From: Halopseudomonas sp002296055
GTDB taxonomy: Bacteria > Pseudomonadota > Gammaproteobacteria > Pseudomonadales > Pseudomonadaceae
DNA: 64,000 nt
Direction: 5' to 3' (one strand)
Assembly: GCF_050876985.1 (NCBI RefSeq)
Contig: NZ_JBPAPP010000001.1
Below are positions 31,597 to 41,171 of this stretch, piece after piece. Within the stretch, counting starts at the first letter, position 1. Each line of letters starts with the position of its first letter. The notes under the pieces were generated by a model. It ran no database searches. It worked only from the letters and a program-made list of their open reading frames with translations, and was not told the DNA's origin. A program made the translations under genes and the position numbers.

Positions 31597-34017
31597 ATGT
31601 CTGCAGTATCGACCGAGCGTGCATCGCTGCGCCTGCGTTCATTGTTGCACCTGGGGCTGGTGATGGGCTTGAGCGTCAGCCCGCTGGCAATCTCCACCAG
31701 TTACGCGCAGGAGGTGGAGCGGCGCAGTTATACGGTGCCGGCCGGCGAGCTGGGCGCGGCGTTGACCCGCTTTGCCGGTCAGGCGGGTGTGAGCCTGTCG
31801 GTTGATCCGGCGCTGATGCAGGGCCGCCGCAGCGAAGGGCTGTCCGGCAGCTACAGCGTTGAAGAGGGCTTTGCGCGCCTGCTGCAGGGCAGCGGGCTGC
31901 AGATTCAACCGGTGGGCGCTGGCGGCTATACGCTGGTAGCGGCACCGGCGCAGGGTGAGGCGCTGCAGATTGCCCCGATTACGGTGGTGGGCGTCAGCCC
32001 GCAACTGGCCAGCGGTGAGCGCTACGCCGGCGGGCAGGTAACCATGCAGACCGCGCAGGGCATGCTGGGCTCGCGCGACTTTATGGACACCCCCTTCAGC
32101 GCCACCACCTACACCAGCGAAACCGCCCAGAACCAGAATGCCCGCACCCTGCTGGACCTGATTGCCAATGACCCGTCGGTGCGCTCCACCAACCCGGCCG
32201 GTGGCCGCTTTGAGCAGTTCACCATTCGCGGATTCAGCCTGTTCAACACCGACGTTGCCTTCAACGGCCTGTACGGCGTTCTGCCGACCTATTCGATCGA
32301 CATGGAAATGGCTGACCGGGTAGATGTGATCAAGGGCCCCACCCAGTTAATCAACGGCATCTCGCCGCGTGGTGCGGTGGGTGGCGGCATCAACCTGGTG
32401 GCCAAGCGGGCGACCGATACGCCGATTACCGAATTCACCGGTAGCTACGCTTCCAACAGTCAGGTTGGCGGCGCGCTGGACGTGGGGCGCCGCTTTGGCG
32501 AGGACAACCGTTTTGGCCTGCGCTTCAACGGTGTGCGACAGGCTGGCGATACCGAGTGGGATCACCAGCACGTTGATCGCGAAATGGCGGTGCTGGGGCT
32601 GGACTACCGCGGCGAGCGCCTGCGTCTGGGCGCCGACATTGGCCACACCGAGCGTGACACCGACGCACCGCAGGAGCGCGTGCTGATTGGTGCAGCGGCG
32701 CCGATTCCGGATGCCGACCGCGTCAACGACAACTACGCGCAGGCCTGGAGCAAGGCGCGTACCGAAGACACCTTTGCCGCGTTCAACGGCGAGTACGACA
32801 TCAACGACGATCTGCTGTTCTACGGTGCGGCCGGTGTGCGTGAGAGCAACCACGACTTTCTGCGTCACAACGTGTCGATCATCAACGAGGCGGGTGACTT
32901 CAATGTGCAGCCACGCGACTTTACCCGCGATGAGAGCGTGCGCACAGCCACAGCCGGCCTGCGCAGCTGGCTGCAGACCGGGCCGGTCAGCCACGAGCTG
33001 AACCTGGCTGCCAGCTATTTCTACATGGACTTCACCAACGGCGGTGCGCGCTACGCCACCGGCCCGAGCAACCTCTATGACCCGGTGCCAACGCCTGCGC
33101 CGGGGGCACCAACCCGGATCGACAACGAGGTCTATACCGAGAACCGCTTCAGCGGTGTCGCCCTGGCCGACACTCTGGGCTTTATGGATGACCGCCTGCT
33201 GGTCACGCTGGGCGCGCGCTGGCAGCGGGTGAAGGTGGATGACTGGACCAACGGCATCAAGGGCGAAACCGCCTACGACGAGGAAAAGGTATCGCCCTCG
33301 GTCGGCGTGGTCTACCGCCTGGCGCCGCAGCTGTCGGTGTATGCCAACTACATGGAAGGCTTGAGCCAGGGCAAGATTGCCCCGTCTACCTCGATCAACG
33401 AGGATGAAATCTTCGCGCCCTTTGTCAGCCGTCAGGTGGAGGTGGGCGCCAAGTATGATCAGGGCAGCTACGGCGTTACGCTCAGCGCCTTCCGAATCAA
33501 GCAGCCTGCTTACGAAACCGACGCCGCCACCGGGGTGTTCGGGCCCAACGGCAAGCGTGAGAATCGCGGTATCGAGCTGAACACTTTTGGTGAGCCTTGG
33601 GAGGGCGTGCGCTTGCTGGGCGGTTTGATGTATATCGACAGCGAGCTGACCGACACCAACGACCCGGCTGAAGACGGCAACCGCGCCCCGGCTACGCCCG
33701 AGTACAGCGTCAATCTCGGCGCCGAGTGGGATGTGCCGGCGGTGCAGGGCCTGACCCTGACCGCGCGAGGAATTCACTCCAGCTCGCAGTACCTTGATCA
33801 GGCCAACAGCAAGAAGATCGACGGCTGGGAGCGCCTGGACGTGGGCGCCCGCTACGCCTTTGCCGCCGCCGGTAAGGACGTGACACTGCGCGCCAGCGTG
33901 GAGAATGTGCTGGATGACCGTTCCTGGATATCCGCCGGCGCCTCCGACGACAGCGCGGCGGGCCTGACGCTATCCAGCCCGCGTACCTATCTGATGTCTG
34001 CCACCATCGGCTTCTGA
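31597..34017 (+). CDS. TonB-dependent siderophore receptor with signalling domain
   Basis: An 806-residue protein from the ATG at 31597 (GAGGAGC nine bases upstream). Signal peptide ends near SYAQ. An STN signalling domain follows (residues 40-105; PAGELGAALTRFAGQAGVSL), which touches FecR. After a TonB-box-like APITVVG, the plug domain follows (RTLLDLIANDPSVRSTNPAG) and a beta-barrel ending in YLMSATIGF, whose C-terminal phenylalanine is the usual outer-membrane insertion signal. FecA/FpvA-type siderophore receptors look like this. The siderophore is unknown; no biosynthesis genes are in the window. Confidence 0.93.
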   Translation: MSAVSTERASLRLRSLLHLGLVMGLSVSPLAISTSYAQEVERRSYTVPAGELGAALTRFAGQAGVSLSVDPALMQGRRSEGLSGSYSVEEGFARLLQGSGLQIQPVGAGGYTLVAAPAQGEALQIAPITVVGVSPQLASGERYAGGQVTMQTAQGMLGSRDFMDTPFSATTYTSETAQNQNARTLLDLIANDPSVRSTNPAGGRFEQFTIRGFSLFNTDVAFNGLYGVLPTYSIDMEMADRVDVIKGPTQLINGISPRGAVGGGINLVAKRATDTPITEFTGSYASNSQVGGALDVGRRFGEDNRFGLRFNGVRQAGDTEWDHQHVDREMAVLGLDYRGERLRLGADIGHTERDTDAPQERVLIGAAAPIPDADRVNDNYAQAWSKARTEDTFAAFNGEYDINDDLLFYGAAGVRESNHDFLRHNVSIINEAGDFNVQPRDFTRDESVRTATAGLRSWLQTGPVSHELNLAASYFYMDFTNGGARYATGPSNLYDPVPTPAPGAPTRIDNEVYTENRFSGVALADTLGFMDDRLLVTLGARWQRVKVDDWTNGIKGETAYDEEKVSPSVGVVYRLAPQLSVYANYMEGLSQGKIAPSTSINEDEIFAPFVSRQVEVGAKYDQGSYGVTLSAFRIKQPAYETDAATGVFGPNGKRENRGIELNTFGEPWEGVRLLGGLMYIDSELTDTNDPAEDGNRAPATPEYSVNLGAEWDVPAVQGLTLTARGIHSSSQYLDQANSKKIDGWERLDVGARYAFAAAGKDVTLRASVENVLDDRSWISAGASDDSAAGLTLSSPRTYLMSATIGF

Positions 34018-34027
34018 GCCGGGCGCA

Positions 34028-34053
34028 GGGGCTGACTGCCGATAGTCAGCCCC
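34028..34053 (+). terminator. Hairpin after the receptor gene
   Basis: GGGGCTGACT and AGTCAGCCCC form a perfect 10-base-pair stem with a six-base loop, 11 bases after the receptor stop. There is no T-run, so the strength as a terminator is uncertain. Confidence 0.6.
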
Positions 34054-34166
34054 TACACCAGCGCGCTGGCCTGCGGCTTGTCGCGCCGGTGCAGGCGCAA
34101 CATGACATTCAGTACAAAAGCCGGATAATGGCGGGTTTACCAACCCGCTCTTACGTCTGGTGCCCC

Positions 34167-36446
34167 ATGGAAATCAAGGTCAACTTTCTCGACAACCTCC
34201 GACTTGAAGCCAAGTTTGACGACTTCACGGTGGTGGCTGACCAGCCCATTCGTTACAAGGGCGATGGCTCTGCTCCGGGGCCGTTTGACTACTTTCTGGC
34301 GTCGTCTGCGTTGTGTGCGGCGTACTTCGTCAAGCTGTACTGCAACACCCGCAACATTCCGACAGACAACATTCGCCTGTCGCAAAACAACATCGTCGAC
34401 CCGGAAGACCGCTACAAGCAGATCTTCAAGATTCAGGTCGAGTTGCCTGCCGATATTTCCGAGAAGGATCGCCTCGGCATTCTGCGCTCCATTGAGCGCT
34501 GCACGGTCAAGAAGGTGGTACAGACCGGCCCGGACTTTGTCATCGAAGAGGTCGAGAACCTGGATGCCGATGCCCAGTCGCTGCTGATGCCGGTGCAGAC
34601 CGACGGTGAGGGCACGCGCATTCTCGGCAAGGATCTGCCGTTGGAGCAGACCATCGCCAATATGTCGGGGCTGCTTGCGGGCCTGGGCATGAAGATCGAG
34701 ATCGCCTCCTGGCGCAATATCGTGCCCAACGTCTGGTCGCTGCATATCCGTGACGCCCAGTCGCCGCTGTGTTTTACCAACGGCAAGGGCGCCACCAAGG
34801 AGGCGGCGCTGGCCTCGGCACTTGGTGAGTTTATCGAGCGGCTGAACTGCAACTTCTTCTACAACGACCAGTTCTGGGGCGAAGACATCGCCAACGCGGA
34901 GTTCGTGCATTACCCCAACGAGCGCTGGTTCAAGATTGGTCGCAATGATGATCTGCCCGTCGGGCTGCTCGACAGCTACTGCCTGGATATCTACAACCCG
35001 GAAGGGGAGCTGCGCGGCTCGAACCTGATCGACACCAACTCCGGCAATGCCGAGCGCGGCATCTGTGCGCTGCCCTATGTGCGCCAGTCCGACGGCAAGG
35101 AGGTGTTCTTCCCCTCCAACCTGATCGAAAACCTGTTCCTCAGTAACGGCATGAGTGCGGGCAACACCTTGGCCGAAGCGCAGGTGCAGTGCCTGTCCGA
35201 GATTTTTGAGCGGGCGGTCAAACGCGAGATTCTGGAAGGTGAGCTGGCGCTGCCGGATGTGCCGGACGCGGTGCTGGCCCAGTATCCGGGCATTGTTGCC
35301 GGCATCAAGGGATTGGAAGAGCAGGGCTTTCCGGTGCTGGTGAAGGATGCCTCGCTTGGCGGCCGCTTTCCGGTCATGTGCGTGACCCTGATGAACCCGC
35401 GCACCGGCGGTGTGTTTGCTTCCTTTGGCGCGCACCCGAGTCTCGAAGTGGCGTTGGAGCGCAGCCTGACCGAGCTACTGCAAGGCCGCAGCTTTGAAGG
35501 ACTGAACGATCTGCCGCAGCCGACGTTTGAGTCTCAGGCGGTGACCGAGCCGAACAACTTTGTTGAGCACTTTATCGACTCCAGCGGTGTGGTGTCCTGG
35601 CGCTTTTTCAGCGCCAAGGCCGATTACGATTTTGTCGAGTGGGACTTCTCCGGCCAGGGGGCAGATTCCAACCAGCAGGAAGCCGACACTCTGTTCGGCA
35701 TCCTCAAAGACCTGGGCAAAGAAGCCTACATGGCGACCTACACCGACCTGGGCGCCAACGCCTGTCGCATTCTGGTGCCGGGTTATTCCGAGGTGTACCC
35801 GGTTGAGGATTTGATCTGGGATAACACCAACAAGGCGTTGGATTTTCGTGCCGACATTCTCAACCTGCACAGCCTGACTGATGAGCAGCTGCAGGCGCTG
35901 GTTGAGCGGCTGGAAGAAAGCGAGCTGGACGATTACACCGACATCAAGACGCTGATCGGCATCGAGTTTGACGACAACACCACCTGGGGTCAGCTGACCA
36001 TTCTGGAGCTGAAGCTGCTGATCTATCTGGCGCTGGAGCAACTTGAAGAGGCCAAGGAGCTGGTTGAGGCTTTCCTGCAGTTCAACGATAACACTGTGGA
36101 GCGCGGCCTGTTTTATCAGGCGCTGAACGTGGTGCTGGAGGTGCTGCTGGACGATGAACTGGAACTGGCCGACTTTGAGCCCAACTTCCGCCGCATGTTT
36201 GGCAACGAGCGGATGGACGCCGTTGTTGGCTCGGTGAAGGGCAACGTGCGCTTTTATGGCCTCACGCCAACCAATATGCAGCTGGACGGGTTGGACCGCC
36301 ACCTGCGTCTGATCGACAGCTACAAGAAACTCCACGCCGCCCGCGCCAAAGCCGCGGCCAGCGTTGCGCGCGATGATAGCGAGAATGAGGCCAAGGCTCT
36401 GCTGCAACCTGCGCGGCCGCGTTCTGCCTGGCGCAGAAAGCCCTAA
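34167..36446 (+). CDS. ycaO: OsmC-YcaO domain fusion protein
   Basis: A 759-residue protein from the ATG at 34167. Residues 1-135 form an OsmC-like domain (YKGDGSAPGPFDYFLASSAL). The rest is a YcaO domain of the E. coli YcaO type, with GKGATKEAALASALGEFIER, DTNSGNAERGICALPYVRQS and AEAQVQCLSEIFERAVKREI carrying the ATP/Mg-binding glutamates, and a C-terminal TPR-like tail. E. coli YcaO acts with RimO in methylthiolation of ribosomal protein S12. RiPP heterocyclisation is not suggested, since no precursor gene is nearby. Length suits the fusion family. Confidence 0.9.
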   Translation: MEIKVNFLDNLRLEAKFDDFTVVADQPIRYKGDGSAPGPFDYFLASSALCAAYFVKLYCNTRNIPTDNIRLSQNNIVDPEDRYKQIFKIQVELPADISEKDRLGILRSIERCTVKKVVQTGPDFVIEEVENLDADAQSLLMPVQTDGEGTRILGKDLPLEQTIANMSGLLAGLGMKIEIASWRNIVPNVWSLHIRDAQSPLCFTNGKGATKEAALASALGEFIERLNCNFFYNDQFWGEDIANAEFVHYPNERWFKIGRNDDLPVGLLDSYCLDIYNPEGELRGSNLIDTNSGNAERGICALPYVRQSDGKEVFFPSNLIENLFLSNGMSAGNTLAEAQVQCLSEIFERAVKREILEGELALPDVPDAVLAQYPGIVAGIKGLEEQGFPVLVKDASLGGRFPVMCVTLMNPRTGGVFASFGAHPSLEVALERSLTELLQGRSFEGLNDLPQPTFESQAVTEPNNFVEHFIDSSGVVSWRFFSAKADYDFVEWDFSGQGADSNQQEADTLFGILKDLGKEAYMATYTDLGANACRILVPGYSEVYPVEDLIWDNTNKALDFRADILNLHSLTDEQLQALVERLEESELDDYTDIKTLIGIEFDDNTTWGQLTILELKLLIYLALEQLEEAKELVEAFLQFNDNTVERGLFYQALNVVLEVLLDDELELADFEPNFRRMFGNERMDAVVGSVKGNVRFYGLTPTNMQLDGLDRHLRLIDSYKKLHAARAKAAASVARDDSENEAKALLQPARPRSAWRRKP

Positions 36447-36509
36447 CGTGCCGACGTCGCGTGACGCGTTAAGGCGGCTGCCGGGTTAGCGGGCCAGACG
36501 GCCAGCGCT

Positions 36510-37316
36510 TTAGCGATCCAGATATCGGGCGACGATACGCTGGTAGCTGCCGTCGCTGACCAGCTCTTGCAAGGCGGCTGCGTAGGCGGCAACGAATGCC
36601 AGGTCATTGGAAGCCTTGCTGAAAGCAACTTCGGCCGCGTCGGTGGACACCACCACCTCGGTTGCTCTGATGACATCACCAAGGCCCAGCTGCTGAATCT
36701 CCCAGGCGCCGGTGTGCTCGTCGGCAATGGCGCCGTCGATACGGCCTTTTTCAATCATACCCCACAGGTTGGGACGACTGTTGACCATGATGACGCGGCT
36801 TGCGTAGTCAGGGTCGCTCATCAGCGCTTGATAGGCTGGCCCGTAGATAACATCAATCTGTGCGCCCAAGCGAAATGGAATCTCTGGCAGGTCTGCTAGC
36901 GTGCTGAGGTGCCAGCGACTGACTGCCTCGTGGCTGGCAAACAGAATATTGCGCGACGGTGGGACGACCTTGCCGGAGAAGTGCGCGTAGACCTCGCGCT
37001 CTGGCCGGCGAAACGCGCCTGGCAGAATATCCAGGCGGCCAAGCTGGAGCTCCTTGAGCGCCCGCGCCCAGGGCAACTTGCGTAGCGTGGCTTCGCATCC
37101 CAGGCGAGTGAGTGCGCTTTGGTTCAGCTCGACATAAATGCCACCGACGCTACCGTCTGGCAGTTGCATGCTGAAGGGCGGGTCGTCGTTCCAGCGCAGC
37201 GTTTTTTCGCACGGCTGCTCGGCCATTGCAGCGCCGCAGAGCAGAAACAAAAGGCCGCACCAAAGGGCGCGCTGGTGCGCGCTTCGTGGAGTATGCCTGG
37301 CTGAAATTCGCGACAT
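36510..37316 (-). CDS. Periplasmic solute-binding protein, family 3 type
   Basis: A 268-residue protein when started at the ATG at 37316; an upstream in-frame ATG at 37361 gives a longer, less signal-like N-terminus. Signal peptide WCGLLFLLCGAAMAEQP. The body has LRWNDDPPFSMQLPDGSVGG and LGDVIRATEVVVSTDAAEVA, the family 3 extracellular binding fold also used by two-component or cyclase sensors. No transporter genes are adjacent, so it may serve as a stand-alone sensor or be orphan. Confidence 0.8.
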   Translation of the reverse strand: MSRISARHTPRSAHQRALWCGLLFLLCGAAMAEQPCEKTLRWNDDPPFSMQLPDGSVGGIYVELNQSALTRLGCEATLRKLPWARALKELQLGRLDILPGAFRRPEREVYAHFSGKVVPPSRNILFASHEAVSRWHLSTLADLPEIPFRLGAQIDVIYGPAYQALMSDPDYASRVIMVNSRPNLWGMIEKGRIDGAIADEHTGAWEIQQLGLGDVIRATEVVVSTDAAEVAFSKASNDLAFVAAYAAALQELVSDGSYQRIVARYLDR

Positions 37317-37400
37317 CTGTTGCTCAGCACTCAGTCTTCGATTCAGCGAGTCTAACAGCACCGACCCCCACTACGAAAAGGGGCCGGAGCGGACAAAGAT

Positions 37401-38129
37401 TCACGGCGCAGAGTGTTGCGTGGCTGCGTGGCCGTACAGCCCTTGCGGCGCTGTCTGTTGTGTTGCCAGAAGATGGGTCAGCAACGCATCAAGCTGGCGC
37501 TGGGCTTGGGCCACCGAGCTGGCAAGTACTTCACCGCCAACTTCCTGGCCCTCGATGGCGATCTGATGCACCTGATAGATGCCTATAAAATTGAGCACAG
37601 TAACGAGTGCGGGTTCCAGGTGATTGAGCGCTTGCAACTCGCCACCCGGGCCAAAGCCCACGCCACCGCGCGCAGTGAGAATGACCGCGTGGCGCGGCCG
37701 ATCAGCCAGCAGTGGGGTGTACGGATCCTCCGGCTTACTGGTGTCGATATCCACTGTTTTGCCCGGCCGCACAATCTGGTCGATCCAGGCCTTCAGTGCA
37801 GCGGGCATGCCGAAGTTATACAGCGGCACGCCGATCACCAGAATGTCTGCGGCGATCAGCTCATCAGCCAGTTGATTACTCTCTACCAGCGCCTCGTGCA
37901 TCCAGGGTTCGCGTTGCGCCTCGGGTGTGAAGCTGGCGGCGATCCAGTCGTGGCTGATACAGGCTGGCGGGTGTTGGCCGATGTCGCGGTAGGTTGCGGT
38001 GTCGTGCGGGCGCAGCGACAGCCACTGGCTGACGAAGCGATTACTGAGGTTGCGGCTGTGGGAGCCGTGCAGGTCTTTGCCGGCAAAGCCGGGGCGGGCG
38101 CTGGCGTCCAGTTGCAGAATGTGCGGCAT
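37401..38129 (-). CDS. azoR: FMN-dependent NADH-azoreductase
   Basis: A 242-residue flavodoxin-fold protein from the ATG at 38129. Diagnostic parts are LQLDASARPG, IGVPLYNFGMPAALKAWIDQ, and ILTARGGVGFGPGGE. AzoR enzymes reduce quinones and azo compounds by two-electron transfer from NADH and help against quinone stress. It is divergent from a LysR regulator with 115 bases between, a common arrangement in which the regulator responds to the substrate. The longer reading frame upstream crosses this promoter region and is rejected. Confidence 0.88.
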   Translation of the reverse strand: MPHILQLDASARPGFAGKDLHGSHSRNLSNRFVSQWLSLRPHDTATYRDIGQHPPACISHDWIAASFTPEAQREPWMHEALVESNQLADELIAADILVIGVPLYNFGMPAALKAWIDQIVRPGKTVDIDTSKPEDPYTPLLADRPRHAVILTARGGVGFGPGGELQALNHLEPALVTVLNFIGIYQVHQIAIEGQEVGGEVLASSVAQAQRQLDALLTHLLATQQTAPQGLYGHAATQHSAP

Positions 38130-38244
38130 GGTGTTTATCCTGAATTTGAATTCATCTTGAATTGGCAGCACACTCAGCCTAAGTCCGCACTTTAAGGGCG
38201 ACAAACGATGAATATTTTTATATTTGGCTGAAAGGAATTCATCT

Positions 38245-39144
38245 ATGGCGCAGCGAAAGCTACCCCCGTTAGCAGCCTTGCGTGCCTTCGAGGCGGCCGC
38301 CCGCCACGAGAGCGCCAAGCAGGCGGCTGAGGAGCTGGCGGTTACCGCAACGGCGATCAGTCATCAGGTTCGCTCGCTGGAAGAGTCACTGGGTGTGGCG
38401 TTGTTTGTGCGCAAGCCGCGCAAGCTGGAGCTGACCGGGCCCGGACGTGAGCTGAAAGATGTTTTGGAGAGCGCCTTCGACAACATCAGCGCGGCCGTTG
38501 ACCGTCTGCGCAGTGCGCCGCAGCGGCAAGCGATCACCCTGACCACCACCCCGGTGATTGCCTCGCGCTGGTTGCTGTCTTGGGTGTGCATGCTGCGTGA
38601 AACCCACCCGAGCATTGATCTGCGTATCCACGCGTCCCATGAGGCGGTCGCACTGGACGGCATAACGGCCGACATTGCTATTCGTTACGGCGATGGCCGT
38701 TGGCCTGGCATGGTGGCGGAGAAGCTGCTGGACAATACCTTTATTCCGGCGTGCAGTCCCTTGCTGGGGCTGAGCGACGTGAGTGATCTACCCAATCACC
38801 CGCTAATCCACTTTCACAGCCCCGCAGCAGGCTCCGGGCCGGTTGATTGGGCCGGCTGGCAGAAGCTGGCGAAGGTGCCGGGGCTGGATGTTAGCGCCGG
38901 GCTGGTGTTCTCCGACGAAACGCATGCGGTGTCGGCGGCCGTGGGCGCGCAGGGCGTGGCATTGATGAGTCGTGAATTGATTGAGGACGAATTGGCCGCA
39001 GGGCGGCTGGTGCAACCCTTCGGGCCCGAGATCAAGGTCAAGGCCTTCTATCTGGTCTACCCGGAGAGCCGCCAGCACGAGCCGACGATTCAGGCGGTGA
39101 GGGATTGGGTCTTGGCTGTTCCGGGCGGGGTGTGCACGCTGTGA
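38245..39144 (+). CDS. LysR family regulator (GcvA-like)
   Basis: A 299-residue protein from the ATG at 38245 (AAAGGA nine bases upstream). N-terminal winged helix (LAALRAFEAAARHESAKQAA, then LAVTATAISHQVRSLEESLG), then the substrate-binding fold starting ITLTTTPVIASRWLLSW. The pattern is the GcvA/AmpR subgroup. It is probably the regulator of the divergent azoreductase. The intergenic DNA holds the motif GAATTCATC twice (around 38150 and 38235), possibly part of the operator. After the gene, 39145-39536 holds no gene I can support. Confidence 0.88.
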   Translation: MAQRKLPPLAALRAFEAAARHESAKQAAEELAVTATAISHQVRSLEESLGVALFVRKPRKLELTGPGRELKDVLESAFDNISAAVDRLRSAPQRQAITLTTTPVIASRWLLSWVCMLRETHPSIDLRIHASHEAVALDGITADIAIRYGDGRWPGMVAEKLLDNTFIPACSPLLGLSDVSDLPNHPLIHFHSPAAGSGPVDWAGWQKLAKVPGLDVSAGLVFSDETHAVSAAVGAQGVALMSRELIEDELAAGRLVQPFGPEIKVKAFYLVYPESRQHEPTIQAVRDWVLAVPGGVCTL

Positions 39145-39536
39145 AATAGGCTTGCCTCGCTGACGCTTTTTATCGTCCGCCAGGCAACGCTGTGCGTTGT
39201 TGGCTATAGCCCCCACTTCTGCGCTACGTAGTCCGCATCCTCGTCACCACGGCTGGGCAGGTTCACCAGGATACGGCCGTCTTTCTGAAGTGTTGAAATA
39301 ACCAGCACTGTCAGCCAGCGCGTCAGCGACTACCGTAGCTCGGGCCTTAGGATAGGTGTTTGCGAGGGGGCCGACGTGTCGAGCCAAGCGGCCGTCTCAA
39401 CCGCTGTATGCGCTTTGCTAGCAGGTGAATCATCATTCGCAATGATATCCGGCCGTGCGGAATCAATCTCCACTATGATCGACCAGCGCAGGATGTGCGC
39501 AGCAATAACAATTACAAAAAACACTGGAGGTTTACC

Positions 39537-41024
39537 TTGCCAACTGCATATTGGTCTCGGGCTGCCGTGCCCGTAGCGCTGTCCGCATTAATGCTGAGTG
39601 GTTGTTTGAGTGGTGGGGGAGGTGGTGGCGGTGGCGGCGGTAGTAGTGAAGCGCCGCCGGAAGCGGAAACGCGTGTACAGGATACGCGTGAGTTTGTGGC
39701 TACCCTGCCTGACCCGCTGCCGACTGCTCTTGCCGGCACCTCAATCTTCGTTGGTACCTACCCGGGGCTGCAGGGCGATGCCATGTACGCCGTGGAAGTG
39801 CCTGATGCCTGGGATGGCGATGGCTTAATCATGTGGACCCATGGTTACGGCGGTGAGAGGCTGAACCTTAATCTGCAAATGCCGCCGCCGGCCTGGCGCC
39901 AGGCGGTGATTGATGCCGGTTATGCCTGGGCCGCGTCGTCTTACTCCTCCAACTGGTACGATGCCCGCGCCGGCCTGGAAGATACCAACAAGCTCGCTCT
40001 CAACTTCATTGACTACATCGAAGCCGATTACAGCCAGCGCTTGGCTACGCCCAACCAGTACCTGATTTCAGGTGGTTCGATGGGTGGTCATATCGCGGCT
40101 GCAGCGGTTGATCGCGAGAATCTTGAGCAAACCCTGTTCCCGGTTTCCTATGCTGGCGCTGCACCTTTCTGTCAGTCGGAACAGAACGAGTTTCAGTGGT
40201 TAGGCGATTACACCCGTCTGATGCTGCATATCGCGGGTTATGATGAAGATGAGTACGCCAACTTCCGCGATTTGGCTGGCACTTTCGTACCTGTCAGCAC
40301 TATTGAGGTCATTGGTGTGGCCGGGCCAATGGTGACCGCGCTGTTCAACACCTCCGGTGGCCAGCCAAACTGGGGATCACCCAAAAACGCAGATGGTCAG
40401 CGCCTGGTTGATATTGCCAAGATCCTGACTGGCGGCGAGCGACCGATGTTTGATGAAGGTTTCAACTACTTCTTCAATGATGTGGTGCTGGGCACGGGCG
40501 GATCGGATGGCACAGTTAACGGCATTCTGACTGCTAATATTTACGACAACCAGAGCAGGGTGTATCGCTGGACCACCGGGCCAACGCCGACACCGGAAGA
40601 AGTGCTGTTTAACGAGTCGGTGCCGAGAATCAGTGGTGACCCGGATGCCAACCCGCTGCGCGACGATGGGGTGCGCTGGATACCGCTGGTTAACGGTGAC
40701 TTTGATGTCCCTGTCCTGACTATGCATACCCTTGGCGACTTCTACGTGCCTTTCCGCCATCAGCAGTTGTACCGTGAAGCTGCGCAAACCAATGGCAATG
40801 AGGATTTGCTGGTGCAGCGTGCCATTCGGGCACGGAGTCACTGCGACTTCTCGGACGCCGAATACACCGCCGCGATCAACGATTGGCTCACATGGGTGAA
40901 CGGTGGTGCCAAGCCGGCTGGCGATGAAGTGCTGGATGCAACCGTTGTGGCTGATGCCAACTACGGCTGTACCTTCACTGTGGGCGAGCGCCTTGGCCTG
41001 CCGGCCTGTGCAACTCCCCCGTGA
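39537..41024 (+). CDS. Secreted alpha/beta-hydrolase lipoprotein
   Basis: A 495-residue protein starting at TTG 39537, chosen because CTGGAGG lies six bases upstream. Lipobox LSGC at residue 23, followed directly by a run of ten glycines (26-35), an unusual flexible tether. The hydrolase domain has the nucleophile motif GGSMGG with Ser181, WTHGYGGERL before it, and a late acid/histidine region (HTLGDFYVPFRHQQLYREAA; RSHCDF). The likely substrate is an ester polymer or oligomer, by analogy with other secreted hydrolases; the exact family is not clear. Monocistronic. Confidence 0.75.
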   Translation: MPTAYWSRAAVPVALSALMLSGCLSGGGGGGGGGGSSEAPPEAETRVQDTREFVATLPDPLPTALAGTSIFVGTYPGLQGDAMYAVEVPDAWDGDGLIMWTHGYGGERLNLNLQMPPPAWRQAVIDAGYAWAASSYSSNWYDARAGLEDTNKLALNFIDYIEADYSQRLATPNQYLISGGSMGGHIAAAAVDRENLEQTLFPVSYAGAAPFCQSEQNEFQWLGDYTRLMLHIAGYDEDEYANFRDLAGTFVPVSTIEVIGVAGPMVTALFNTSGGQPNWGSPKNADGQRLVDIAKILTGGERPMFDEGFNYFFNDVVLGTGGSDGTVNGILTANIYDNQSRVYRWTTGPTPTPEEVLFNESVPRISGDPDANPLRDDGVRWIPLVNGDFDVPVLTMHTLGDFYVPFRHQQLYREAAQTNGNEDLLVQRAIRARSHCDFSDAEYTAAINDWLTWVNGGAKPAGDEVLDATVVADANYGCTFTVGERLGLPACATPP

Positions 41025-41171
41025 TAGGACCGTCCTGGTAGCTCAGCTGCCATGACACCAGCCCGCGACTGCGCAGCCCCTTCGCCGTCGCGGGCTACTC
41101 CTGCAGATTTCAGGTGACTTTTTGTCACCGCGATATATGATGCGCCACCGCCATTTCAGTGCCAGGCCATC

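Noticed and set aside
32347..33777. A 476-codon open frame opposite the TonB receptor
   Set aside because: Shadow of the GC-rich receptor gene; no start signal or family.
34137..35435. A 432-codon open frame opposite ycaO
   Set aside because: Shadow frame; the OsmC-YcaO protein is certain.
34167..36446. A RiPP biosynthesis locus around the YcaO protein
   Set aside because: No precursor peptide, dehydrogenase or exporter nearby, and the OsmC fusion is the housekeeping YcaO type.
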